This document shows positions 33,909 to 41,986 of a stretch of 64,000 bases of DNA, piece after piece (the first letter of the stretch is position 1; each line of letters starts with the position of its first letter). The DNA comes from Bacteroidales bacterium M7 (GTDB lineage Bacteria; Bacteroidota; Bacteroidia; Bacteroidales; Muribaculaceae), in NCBI GenBank assembly GCA_001689515.1, contig LUJR01000009.1, positions 124,001 to 188,000 of the forward strand. The letters are read 5' to 3'. Below the pieces are notes generated by a model. That model was not told the DNA's origin. It made no database searches and saw only the letters and a list, made by a program, of their open reading frames with translations. A program made the translations under genes and the position numbers.

Positions 33909-34292
33909 TTAGAATATTAGCGTACCTGTAAAAGTGTCGCTCATATCTATTGTGCACTCTATTTGTGCGGGACCGGTCATAGATGGGATATCGCAACATG
34001 GATCATCCTGAGTGACGAAGCCGCTCCATGTGATACCATATGCATCAGTGATAGTGACTTCCATGAAGTCTACTTCGCCTGGTAAATCAAAGCATATATG
34101 CTCGCGCGAGTATGAGCACTGGATTGAGAAAGTTGGTGCAGGTTTGCCATTTAGTCCGCGTACACGTGGACGTTTATTTGATACCTTGCGATGAATAGAA
34201 GCAGTGTGTGTCGTTGTGTTCGACTCAGCAAAAGCAGGCTCAAAGAAGAGCGAAATAGAAAAGACTGTGATTAAAAATAATTTAAGTTTCAT
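33909..34292 (-). CDS. DUF3244-type small exported protein
   Basis: 127 residues with a signal peptide (MKLKLFLITVFSISLFFEPAFA). The mature part is beta-rich: FSIQCSYSREHICFDLPG, VDFMEVTITDAYGITWSG, and MSDTFTGTLIF at the end. This matches the DUF3244 pattern (strand, VxVTITDxxGxxv, strand, GTYxIxi-like end) found widely in Bacteroidales, often next to small-peptide loci and TPR regulators. It has its own promoter box (34318-34325). Function unknown. Confidence 0.7.
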   Translation of the reverse strand: MKLKLFLITVFSISLFFEPAFAESNTTTHTASIHRKVSNKRPRVRGLNGKPAPTFSIQCSYSREHICFDLPGEVDFMEVTITDAYGITWSGFVTQDDPCCDIPSMTGPAQIECTIDMSDTFTGTLIF

Positions 34293-34317
34293 AATTGTCG
34301 GTTTTTGTTTCCGACGA

Positions 34318-34349
34318 CAAAGGTAGGCTCACAGGAGATTATGAAACGA
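34318..34349 (-). promoter_or_regulatory. Promoter of the DUF3244 gene and possibly the peptide genes
   Basis: On the minus strand TACCTTTG (34318-34325) matches TAnnTTTG exactly. The upstream box around 34343-34349 is degenerate (TTTC/TCGT). A small hairpin (GTCGG...CCGAC, about 34298-34317) lies between this box and the ATG at 34292. No promoter box was found between 33767 and 33908, so the precursors may depend on this one. Confidence 0.55.
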
Positions 34350-34367
34350 AAAATCAAGCCTTTTTGA

Positions 34368-34496
34368 TTGGACTTTTGGATTTTCTAATCCATTGATTTA
34401 TAAGTGAATAAAAAAAGTCCAATTTAATATTTTGGGCTTTTTGTAACTATTTGATTATAAGTGGTTTATAAAGTTGGAAATTATCTAAAAGTCCAA
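34368..34496. repeat. TTGGACTTTT repeats (one inverted pair, one extra copy)
   Basis: TTGGACTTTT at 34368-34377 faces AAAAGTCCAA at 34413-34422, with a smaller GGATTT/AATCC hairpin between. A second AAAAGTCCAA at 34487-34496 overlaps the last codons and stop of the TPR regulator gene. It may be a terminator of that gene or a binding site. Confidence 0.6.
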
Positions 34497-36317
34497 TACT
34501 TTTTTATTGCGTTGGAGATAATATAGGTATCTATCCCTTTTATCCTGAGGAAGAGATTGTAATTTTCTACGTAATCGCTTCTTTCGGGTGTATACGGGAT
34601 CAATTCGTTCAACGCTTAGCAATCTGGCTACTGCGGCTGATGATAGCCCGAATAGATTAAAGAGGAACAATTTAAAGTCTTCATCTTTTAAATCTAAATT
34701 TTCTTTACGTAAATCAGCCATTATATTGTCATAGCATTTGTCTGCAAAATTCTCCAATTCTTTAAGTTTTTCAGACGAAGACCCCATTTCGTTTATGAAG
34801 TTATCAATCCAGTTTGTGATTTTGCCAGAAGCGGCTTCGTAAGTGGGATTTTCCCACAATAAAGTGCAGACTTTGTCAATCATGCTGTTGTGCAAAGATG
34901 CATATTGTGTGAATATTTGTTTTTGTTGATTATATTGTTCGTTAATTTGATTCAATGTCTGGTTTAGTTGCTCTATTTCTTCTTCTTTTTCTCCGATTGA
35001 TTCTGATAAATGTGTAGTTTTTTCACGTATAGTCTCATATTTGTGTTGAGTTTCTTGTAGAACTTCCTGTATTTTTGAGACTTCTTTACTGGCTCGATTT
35101 CTCTCAATTTCATTTAATTGTATGGACTGATGCAGCTTTTGTGCTATAATTTCATTTTTTTTGCGTTCCTCCTGCTGTTTATGCCGAATGATAGTGAAAA
35201 TAAAGAGGCCTATAGATAATATTAAAATGCTGGTAATGATTACAAACCAGGTAGTGATGCGAGCAGTTTTAGCTTGTTCTTTGGCAATAGCCTTAGCATG
35301 TTCGTGATGTTTTAGCATTGAAAGTGTTGCCCGTTGCGTAAAACGATTGTTAATCAATTGCTCATTGCTTTCATGCATATTTTTAAGAGCATCAAATGCT
35401 AAATCCTTTTCTCCTATTTGAGTATATAGTTCGTAGTTTAACCAGTTTGTAGCAGCGGAGAGTGTGTCAATATTCTGTAAGATGCTGGTAACACTGTCTT
35501 TTTCTCCTTTAAGAGCATAACATAAACCAATCCAAGCCTTGTCTTCGTCAGTAATAAGCGGAAGTTTCGAAAGCTGTTCCAGATAATGAATTGCTTCACT
35601 GTTGCGATGCTCTAAAATTAGAGCCTGAGTCAGAGTTCGTAAAATTTCAGCTTTCAATGTGCAATCAGTAGAGTCGTTATTGAGAGTTGCAAGTTGCTGT
35701 ATTGAGAGATTTATGCTTTTATTATTCATTCGGTGATTGAGGTATGCCATTCCTAAAGTTGCCATTGCCCAATCAATATAGCTCTGCTGACCGGATTCTT
35801 GGATATATTGGTATGCTTTCTCAGCATACTCTACTTCTTCAGCCGGATTATATGATTTTTGGAATACAGCAGCCAGTTCTCTTGATACTAACGAAGCATA
35901 GAACTTATCATCCGATTCTTCTGCAATATCTAAGGCCGTCAATAAATGTGGAATGCTTTGAGCTAATGAGTCTTGTAGAGAAAGTTTGAACCCATAGTAG
36001 AAATTGGCAAGCATCTTATTGTATTGATTACCATATTTATCATAATATTTGACAGCTGAGATAATCAATGAATCTTCTGGATTGTCATCCATAGCTTTGA
36101 CTTGCGCTTGGGTGTAGAGGAGGGCGTAGAGGGCGCGGTCGGCATCGGAGCAGAGGGTGGCGGTGTCGATGGCGGAGAGGATTTTGAAGGCGGAGTCGGG
36201 GTGCTCTTCCATGACGGCTTCGGCACGGTCGAGGGCTTCGACGGCTTTAGGGGCGGACTTGTTGCAGCCAACGAGGAGTGATATGGCAATGATGATCGGG
36301 AGAAATATGCTACGCAT
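34485..36317 (-). CDS. TPR and membrane-spanning regulator-like lipoprotein
   Basis: 610 residues. A lipoprotein-type signal (LLVGCNKS) is followed by TPR-like helices (about 25-340), one membrane segment (about 355-377, TTWFVIITSILILSIGLFIF), a cytoplasmic coiled coil (about 385-470) and a C-terminal helical domain (DFKLFLFNLFGLSSAAVARLL, then RKKRLRRKLQSLP) that looks like a small helix-turn-helix. Such proteins in Bacteroidales are taken to be membrane-bound transcription regulators. It lies just upstream of the peptide locus on the same strand. About 200 bp at the 5' end are GC-rich (about 67%) with C-ending codons, whereas the rest is clearly AT-rich, a mosaic. Confidence 0.8.
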   Translation of the reverse strand: MRSIFLPIIIAISLLVGCNKSAPKAVEALDRAEAVMEEHPDSAFKILSAIDTATLCSDADRALYALLYTQAQVKAMDDNPEDSLIISAVKYYDKYGNQYNKMLANFYYGFKLSLQDSLAQSIPHLLTALDIAEESDDKFYASLVSRELAAVFQKSYNPAEEVEYAEKAYQYIQESGQQSYIDWAMATLGMAYLNHRMNNKSINLSIQQLATLNNDSTDCTLKAEILRTLTQALILEHRNSEAIHYLEQLSKLPLITDEDKAWIGLCYALKGEKDSVTSILQNIDTLSAATNWLNYELYTQIGEKDLAFDALKNMHESNEQLINNRFTQRATLSMLKHHEHAKAIAKEQAKTARITTWFVIITSILILSIGLFIFTIIRHKQQEERKKNEIIAQKLHQSIQLNEIERNRASKEVSKIQEVLQETQHKYETIREKTTHLSESIGEKEEEIEQLNQTLNQINEQYNQQKQIFTQYASLHNSMIDKVCTLLWENPTYEAASGKITNWIDNFINEMGSSSEKLKELENFADKCYDNIMADLRKENLDLKDEDFKLFLFNLFGLSSAAVARLLSVERIDPVYTRKKRLRRKLQSLPQDKRDRYLYYLQRNKKVLDF

Positions 36318-36342
36318 CCTGTGTGATTTATGATGATTGGAT

Positions 36343-36492
36343 GCTGCAAATTTACGAAAAAATAACCATTATGTCGATAATTTAACAGTTGGTGACACAG
36401 CTGTCAATCATTTATGTAAGTTTGGATAGATGTCCCATGTCATCGGCAGATGGGTCATATCGTAGGGACATGCCGTGGCATGTCCGCCCACC
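36343..36492. repeat. Duplicated upstream region, copy 1
   Basis: Upstream of the TPR regulator. It runs GCTGCAAATTTACGAAAAAA, then CGATAATTTAACAG, CAGCTGTCAATCATTTAT and a REP palindrome (36462-36487). The same order occurs at 37109-37237. On the minus strand it holds TAAATTTGC (36346-36354), an exact TAnnTTTG box 29 bp before the ATG at 36317. Confidence 0.75.
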
Positions 36493-36573
36493 AGGCAGCG
36501 CGTTTTGGTCGTATGTTGTTGCGTGCTGACATGTATGTCACAATGCCAATAACATTATGTCCTGTATGCAATA

Positions 36574-36794
36574 CGCGCCCCCTGTGGGCGCATCTCTCTC
36601 GTAGCCGAGGGGCTTGCCCCTCGGTCAGGATGCAAGCAGATACGCGCTGCGCTTTGCCGCAGCGCATCAGCCGTTATCATATTGGGTATCAATGCGTTTG
36701 ATGCGCTGCGGCAAAGCGCAGCGCCACCGTCTCCCGTCCCTTTCCGAGGGGCAAGCCCCTCGGCTACGATAGAGATGCGCCCATGAAGGGCGCG
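36574..36794. repeat. Nested inverted repeat, 221 bp
   Basis: Outer arms GCGCCC...GGGCGCATCTCTCTCGTAGC and GCTACGATAGAGATGCGCCC...GGGCGC, then CCGAGGGGCTTGCCCCTCGG with its twin CCGAGGGGCAAGCCCCTCGG, and innermost GCGCTGCGCTTTGCCGCAGC with the inverse GCTGCGGCAAAGCGCAGCGC. Every arm is itself palindromic. It has the same logic as the other composite elements but unrelated sequence. The rest of the 36318-36835 gap is the duplicated region 36343-36492 and short unexplained sequence. Confidence 0.8.
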
Positions 36795-36835
36795 TCAATG
36801 TCAATGTTATTAAATAATCAGCGGTGGGGAGGGTG

Positions 36836-37030
36836 TTACAGATTGAAGATTTCGGCGAGCTGGTCGTAGGCGAGGGCGGCGAAGAGGATGAGCATGGTGA
36901 GGTTGTATTCCTGGTTGAGGGAACGGTAGTCGGCAGGACGGGCGGTGTCTTTGCGGTTGGCGATGAGGTTGCCGATGGTCATCACCACGCCGATAGCGAA
37001 TGCTATCAGGAGTATCCAGTGTCGTGTCAT
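36836..37030 (-). CDS. Small two-segment membrane protein
   Basis: 64 residues: MTRHWILLIAFAIGVVMTIGN, a basic/polar loop (NRKDTARPADYRSLNQEY), then NLTMLILFAALAYDQLAEIF. Both hydrophobic parts look like real membrane helices and the 3' end has the C-ending codon pattern seen in true genes of this window. The upstream DNA (37109-37237) is a duplicate of the region upstream of the TPR regulator. No family recognised. Confidence 0.65.
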   Translation of the reverse strand: MTRHWILLIAFAIGVVMTIGNLIANRKDTARPADYRSLNQEYNLTMLILFAALAYDQLAEIFNL

Positions 37031-37108
37031 ATTCAGTCAGCTTATAAATGTGATTATGGATGGGGATTAAATAGCGAGATTACTTTCATCAGGATATGTG
37101 TTTATGGC

Positions 37109-37237
37109 TGCGAAGTTACGAAAAAATAGTCATTATGGCGATAATTTAACAGTCGAGCCATAGCTGTCAATCATTTATCTAAGTGAGGACAGGTGTCGCA
37201 AAATCATCGGTGGACGGGCCGCCGTGGCATGTCCGTC
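37109..37237. repeat. Duplicated upstream region, copy 2
   Basis: Matches 36343-36492: GCTGCGAAGTTACGAAAAAA, CGATAATTTAACAG, TAGCTGTCAATCATTTAT, then GGTGTCG, CATCGG and a partial REP palindrome. Its minus-strand box reads TAACTTCG instead of TAAATTTG, about 80 bp before the small membrane protein gene. Confidence 0.75.
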
Positions 37238-37305
37238 CCACCAGGCGGTGTTTTTTGTGGGGTTGTTTTTGTGGGGAGGCGGACATGCCACGGCATGTCC
37301 CTACA
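37218..37305. repeat. REPIN-like doublet
   Basis: GCCGCCGTGGCATGTCCG faces CGGACATGCCACGGCATGTC and CCTACA around a T/G-rich spacer, about 88 bp end to end. The left arm has lost its TAGGGACATG half. Nothing else seen in 37031-37329 besides this and the duplicated region. Confidence 0.75.
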
Positions 37306-37329
37306 ACCATTGGGCAAAATGGGTGTGGA

Positions 37330-37908
37330 TTACTGGCGGATGATGCGGATGGTGCCGTCGGCTGAGAGCTTGATGATGGAGGAGGCGGAGTGGGGGGCGG
37401 TGTCGGTGCGGCGGTGGAGGGCTACGTAGTCGGCGGAGGCGAGGAGGGCGGGATCGATGTCGGCGAACGAGGCAGGAGAGGGGGTGCCGCTGATGTTGGC
37501 GGAGGTGCTGACTATGGGGCGGCGCAGCATGCGGCAGAGGCGTGAGGCGTAGTCGTCAGCGGGGATGCGGATGCCTATGCTGCCATCGGCTGCCAGCAGG
37601 TTGGGGGCGAGGTGGATCCCTCTGTCATAAATGACAGTCAGGGGGCTGACAGCAGCGTCAAGCAGCTCGTAAGCCACATCGGGGATGCCGTCGACATAAC
37701 GCTCGAGCATGGCTATGTCGCTGACGAGGGTGATGAGAGCCTTGGAGTCGGCGCGGCGTTTGAGGGCGTAGATGCGGCTGACCGCCTCGGGGTTTGTGGC
37801 ATCGCAGCCGATACCCCAGATGGTGTCGGTAGGATATATGATGATGCCTCCGTGGCGCAGGGTGTCTACGGCTTGGCGGAGGTCATCGGGAAGTGGCAGA
37901 TATGTCAT
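37330..37908 (-). CDS. tsaC: L-threonylcarbamoyladenylate synthase
   Basis: 192 residues, the short YrdC/TsaC form without the Sua5 linker domain. Motifs: IIIYPTDTIWGIGCDATN, the Lys/Arg cluster ALKRRADSKALI, SIGIRIPADDYASRL, and PIVSTSANISGTPSP. It makes TC-AMP from threonine, bicarbonate and ATP, the substrate used by TsaD (2821-3840). The last 150 bp are very C-rich on the coding strand. Well supported. Confidence 0.95.
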   Translation of the reverse strand: MTYLPLPDDLRQAVDTLRHGGIIIYPTDTIWGIGCDATNPEAVSRIYALKRRADSKALITLVSDIAMLERYVDGIPDVAYELLDAAVSPLTVIYDRGIHLAPNLLAADGSIGIRIPADDYASRLCRMLRRPIVSTSANISGTPSPASFADIDPALLASADYVALHRRTDTAPHSASSIIKLSADGTIRIIRQ

Positions 37909-37922
37909 GGCGGTAACACATT

Positions 37923-37950
37923 TGTAGGGACATGCCGTGGCATGTCCGCA
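37923..37950. repeat. REP palindrome, single
   Basis: TGTAGGGACATGCCGTGGCA then TGTCCGCA, just upstream of the tsaC start. Confidence 0.8.
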
Positions 37951-38047
37951 TATCCATTATTTCATGCCAAAATTAGCCAATCTTCCCCAACGGTGCAAAT
38001 CAGAGGGTGCAGGGAGTGGTCAAATGGATCCATTAGCCTATTGCTTA

Positions 38048-38140
38048 TGTAGGGACATGCCATGGAATGTCTGACTGGCTATCCATAGGTGTCTGGGTCA
38101 CGCAGGTCGGTTGCTGACATGCCATGGCATGTCCCTACAA
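38048..38140. repeat. REPIN-like doublet
   Basis: TGTAGGGACATGCCATGGAATG (one mismatch in the stem) faces GACATGCCATGGCATGTCCC and TACA, 93 bp end to end. Confidence 0.8.
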
Positions 38141-38170
38141 GCTGAGGAATTAGAAATTTTTCAACAACCT

Positions 38171-39298
38171 CTATACGTCATGCCGAGGGGCTGAATCATC
38201 TGAAGGAGTGTCGGCAGTGAATGCCTCGCGGGGTGTCTGCTCGTCGATGACTATGCGGCGGTAGTAGGATAGGAGCAGGGTGGTGAAGGGCAGGGCGATT
38301 ATCATGCCCACGATGCCCATGAGCGAGCCCCATACTGACAGCGACAGCAATATGATGGCTGGGTTGAGACCCAAGGCGTTGCCCATGATCTTGGGCGTGA
38401 GGATATAGTCACAGATGCACTGGCTGATGACATAGACGAGTCCGCACTGCCCCAGCAGAGGCCAGAACGATGCTTCGCCGGTCATGGAGTAGATGAGGCA
38501 TAGGATGATGACGGGGATGACGGTGATGTACTGGAAGTAGGGTATCATGTAGAGGATGCCCACGACGGCTCCCATGACGAGTGCCATGGGTATGCCTACG
38601 ATGGAGAAGCCGATGGAGTAGAACACGGCGGCGCAGAGGGCTATGGTGAACTGTCCGCGGAAATAGCGGTTCATGCTGTCCTTGATGTCGTCGCCTATGT
38701 GGTAGGCAAACGGGCGCAGCTTCGGCGGCACGAGCAGGCGGAAGCCTTTCATCAGATGCTTGTAGTCAAGCATGATGAAGATGACGTAGATAAACGTGAG
38801 CAGCCACTCGAGGGTGCGCATCAGTATGTCGATTGTGGTCGACAGTAGCGACGTGCCTTTGTTGAGGAGGGTTTCGATATGCGATTCGGTCAGGAGCGAG
38901 TCGAGATTGTCGGAGTTGATGTAACGCATGACATAGTTGTGCACCTCCTGGGGTATGAACGGCACTATCTTCTTCGTGGAGCCGTAGCGTTCGATGAGGA
39001 TACGCATCTGGCTGATTTCGTCAAGCACGGAGGGGACGATGAACGACAATGCCAGTCCTACCACACCACCCACCACTATAAGGGTGATGATGACGGCTAC
39101 CACGCGTCCCTGGAGATGCAGCAGACGGCGCGTGAGCTGCACTACCGGCTCGAGGACATAGGCTATCAGGCATGCCAGTGCAAAGGGGAGCAGCACATGC
39201 TTGAGGTCGTTGATAAGCCATACTATCCCTGCGATGATGGAAAGGGTTATGATGAGACGCACTACCCTGTCGAAGGTGAACGGACGCGAACTGTACAT
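38171..39298 (-). CDS. AI-2E family transporter
   Basis: 375 residues with about eight membrane segments: LIITLSIIAGIVWLINDLKHV, LPFALACLIAYVLEP, and the second half GIPMALVMGAVVGILYMIPYFQYI, with the family pattern GxxxGilyliPyvG, then PKIMGNALGLNPAIILLSLSVWGSLMGIVGMIIALP. Family members export varied small molecules or act as Na+/H+ antiporters, and quorum-signal export is not implied. The C-terminus is a short polar tail. A single gene. Confidence 0.93.
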   Translation of the reverse strand: MYSSRPFTFDRVVRLIITLSIIAGIVWLINDLKHVLLPFALACLIAYVLEPVVQLTRRLLHLQGRVVAVIITLIVVGGVVGLALSFIVPSVLDEISQMRILIERYGSTKKIVPFIPQEVHNYVMRYINSDNLDSLLTESHIETLLNKGTSLLSTTIDILMRTLEWLLTFIYVIFIMLDYKHLMKGFRLLVPPKLRPFAYHIGDDIKDSMNRYFRGQFTIALCAAVFYSIGFSIVGIPMALVMGAVVGILYMIPYFQYITVIPVIILCLIYSMTGEASFWPLLGQCGLVYVISQCICDYILTPKIMGNALGLNPAIILLSLSVWGSLMGIVGMIIALPFTTLLLSYYRRIVIDEQTPREAFTADTPSDDSAPRHDV

Positions 39299-39481
39299 AT
39301 GTGGATGGATATGTTAGAGCTATCTTATATCTTTCAAAACCCTTGACAGGCATATAATGTTGCAAATGGGGCGGTTATTTCCACGATGGATACCATTTCA
39401 GACGTTTGTAGGTATATGCCGTAGGATATCCAAATGCCGTTCATTTAAACTCGGGGCTTTAGCTCCGAGGGGAACAGTAGC

Positions 39482-39659
39482 CACATGCAAGCAAGCTGTC
39501 AAGCTTGTGAAGCTTGTGGAATATGTATGTGATATAAATCCGGCGGTGTAACTGCCGGGGCAATCTCTGGCATCATGCCCCGGCAGCTAAAGCAGCCGGT
39601 ATATCTGTGGGATGCATTAAACCACAAGCTTCACAAGCTTGACAGCTTGCTTGCATGTG
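39482..39659. repeat. Large inverted repeat upstream of dnaK
   Basis: Two perfect 38-bp arms (39482-39519 and 39622-39659; they begin CACATGCAAGCAAGCTGTCA and CCACAAGCTTCACAAGCTTG) enclose a second perfect pair, CTGCCGGGGCA (39552-39562) and TGCCCCGGCAG (39576-39586). A further hairpin CTCGGGGCTTTAGCTCCGAG lies just outside at 39450-39469. No gene seen. The rest of 39299-39973 shows no reading frame, no CIRCE and no clear promoter. Confidence 0.85.
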
Positions 39660-39973
39660 TCTATTACTCCCGTCGCAGCTACGCCGCGCCATCCCATAGT
39701 TCTCTAAGTCGACAGCATTGCGGCATATCCTTGAAATTTGATGCCACTACCCGGTCCCAGATTTGACAGACGGGGATATGTGACAAGTTTTGCATCCGTC
39801 TGACATCCTTGTCAGTCGTTAGCATATATTAATAAAATGCTGATGGAGATATGTTTAGTGGGCGTCAACCTTTTTGGCACAGTGTTTGTTTGATTGATGT
39901 ATGAAGTCCCGATGGACTTGTGACAGATAACACGATTATTAATATTCAAAACTAAAATAAAATTTTCACAACT

Positions 39974-41884
39974 ATGGGAAAGATTATTGGTATCGACCTC
40001 GGAACCACCAACAGCTGTGTTGCCGTACTTGAAGGCAACGACCCCGTCGTGATTCCTAACAGCGAAGGACGTAACACCACTCCTTCGATCGTAGCATTTG
40101 TTGACGGCGGCGAGCGCAAAGTAGGTGATCCCGCTAAGCGTCAAGCCATCACCAACCCTAAGCGTACTATCTACTCCATCAAGCGTTTCATGGGCGAAAC
40201 TTTTGACCAGGTGCAGAAGGAAATTGACCGTGTGCCCTACAAGGTGGTCAAGAGCGACAACAATACTCCACGTGTAGACATCGACGGACGTCTCTACTCT
40301 CCGCAGGAAATCTCGGCAATGATTCTCCAGAAGATGAAGAAGACTGCAGAGGATTATCTCGGACAGTCGGTCACCGAAGCTGTCATCACCGTGCCTGCAT
40401 ACTTCAATGACTCTCAGCGTCAGGCTACCAAGGAGGCTGGCGAAATCGCAGGTCTTACCGTAAAGCGTATCGTCAACGAGCCTACAGCTGCTGCGCTTGC
40501 CTACGGTCTTGACAAGAGCAACAAAGATCAGAAGATTGCCGTATTTGACCTCGGTGGCGGTACATTCGATATCTCCATCCTTGAGCTGGGCGACGGCGTG
40601 TTTGAAGTGAAGTCGACCAACGGTGATACACACCTCGGTGGTGATGACTTCGACCACGTGATCATCGACTGGCTTGCCGACGAGTTCCAGAAGGACGAGG
40701 GCGTAGACCTCCGTCAGGATCCTATGGCTCTCCAGCGTCTTAAGGAAGCTGCCGAGAAGGCAAAAATCGAGCTTTCAAGCACCACCAGCACCGAAATCAA
40801 CCTGCCGTATATCATGCCGGTCAACGGTATTCCAAAGCACCTCGTAAAGACTCTCACACGAGCCAAATTCGAGCAGCTTGCTGACAAGCTTATTCAGGCT
40901 ACCATTCCTCCCTGCGAGCAGGCTCTTAAGGATGCCGGCTTGACAGCCAAGGATATCGATGAGGTAATCCTCGTTGGCGGTTCGACCCGTATCCCTGCCA
41001 TCCAGCAGATTGTAGAGAAATTCTTCGGCAAGGCTCCCTCGAAGGGCGTTAACCCCGATGAGGTCGTTGCAGTGGGTGCAGCCATCCAGGGCGGCGTGCT
41101 CAGCGGCGATGTCAAGGACGTGCTTCTGCTTGACGTTGTGCCTCTGTCAGTAGGTATCGAGACCCTCGGCGGTGTGATGACCAAGCTGATTGAAGCCAAC
41201 ACCACCATCCCGACGCGTAAGAGCGAGACCTTCTCTACCGCAGCCGACAACCAGCCTTCAGTTGAGATCGTTGTCCTCCAGGGCGAGCGTCCTATGGCAC
41301 GTGACAACAAGGTGCTCGGCAAGTTCCACCTTGACGGTATCGCACCTGCTCCCCGTGGCATACCTCAGATTGAAGTTACTTTTGAAATCGATGCCAACGG
41401 TATCCTTAACGTTTCAGCCAAGGACAAAGCTACAGGCAAGGAGCAGAGCATCCGCATCGAGGCTTCATCCGGCCTGACCGACGCTGAAATCAAGCGTATG
41501 AAGGACGAGGCAGCTGCCAACGCTGATGCTGATGCAAAGGAGAAGGAGCGCGTAGACAAACTCAACCACGCCGACGCAGTCATCTTCCAGACCGAGAAGC
41601 AGCTCAACGAGCTCGGTGACAAGATTCCTGCCGACAAGAAGAGCGCAATCGAAAACGCCCTCAACCGACTCAAAGAGGCTCACAAGGCTCAGAACCTTGC
41701 CGACATCGACAGTGCCATCAAGGACATCGAGACCACATTTGGCGCAGCCCAGCAGGACATCCTCAACGCCCAGGCAGCAGCCGGTGCCAACCCCGGCGCA
41801 GGTGCCCCTAACCCCGGTGCCTCCAGCTCCAACGGCTCAGGCGACGACCATGTCACCGACGTAGAGTTCGAGGAAGTGAAGTAA
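39974..41884 (+). CDS. dnaK: Chaperone protein DnaK (Hsp70)
   Basis: 636 residues. ATPase motifs GIDLGTTNSCVAVLEGND, VPAYFNDSQRQATKEAGEIAGL, IAVFDLGGGTFDISI and ILVGGSTRIPAIQ. Substrate domain LLLDVVPLSVGIETLGGVMT. The C-terminal lid ends in a Gly/Ala/Asn-rich stretch and DVEFEEVK, the usual EEVD-like end. It refolds and holds proteins together with DnaJ/GrpE, which are not in this window. The upstream DNA is a 675-bp gene-free region with large palindromes; no CIRCE element was found, so heat control must be by another route. Confidence 0.98.
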   Translation: MGKIIGIDLGTTNSCVAVLEGNDPVVIPNSEGRNTTPSIVAFVDGGERKVGDPAKRQAITNPKRTIYSIKRFMGETFDQVQKEIDRVPYKVVKSDNNTPRVDIDGRLYSPQEISAMILQKMKKTAEDYLGQSVTEAVITVPAYFNDSQRQATKEAGEIAGLTVKRIVNEPTAAALAYGLDKSNKDQKIAVFDLGGGTFDISILELGDGVFEVKSTNGDTHLGGDDFDHVIIDWLADEFQKDEGVDLRQDPMALQRLKEAAEKAKIELSSTTSTEINLPYIMPVNGIPKHLVKTLTRAKFEQLADKLIQATIPPCEQALKDAGLTAKDIDEVILVGGSTRIPAIQQIVEKFFGKAPSKGVNPDEVVAVGAAIQGGVLSGDVKDVLLLDVVPLSVGIETLGGVMTKLIEANTTIPTRKSETFSTAADNQPSVEIVVLQGERPMARDNKVLGKFHLDGIAPAPRGIPQIEVTFEIDANGILNVSAKDKATGKEQSIRIEASSGLTDAEIKRMKDEAAANADADAKEKERVDKLNHADAVIFQTEKQLNELGDKIPADKKSAIENALNRLKEAHKAQNLADIDSAIKDIETTFGAAQQDILNAQAAAGANPGAGAPNPGASSSNGSGDDHVTDVEFEEVK

Positions 41885-41915
41885 CAACCCACTGACGATA
41901 GTCAGTTTAAATATT

Positions 41916-41950
41916 AAAAAGTGCGGATCCGATGAGGATTCGCACTTTTT
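41916..41950 (+). terminator. Intrinsic terminator of dnaK
   Basis: AAAAAGTGCGGATCC (41916-41930) pairs with GGATTCGCACTTTTT (41936-41950), a 15-bp stem with one G-T wobble and a 5-nt loop. The stem ends in its own U-tract. It lies 32 bp after the dnaK stop. Confidence 0.9.
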
Positions 41951-41986
41951 GTGTAATTTTGTACATAGACAAAGAAAGGATACATT

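Noticed and set aside
39660..39973. Heat-shock CIRCE operator before dnaK
   Set aside because: No TTAGCACTC-N9-GAGTGCTAA sequence or close variant was found by reading.
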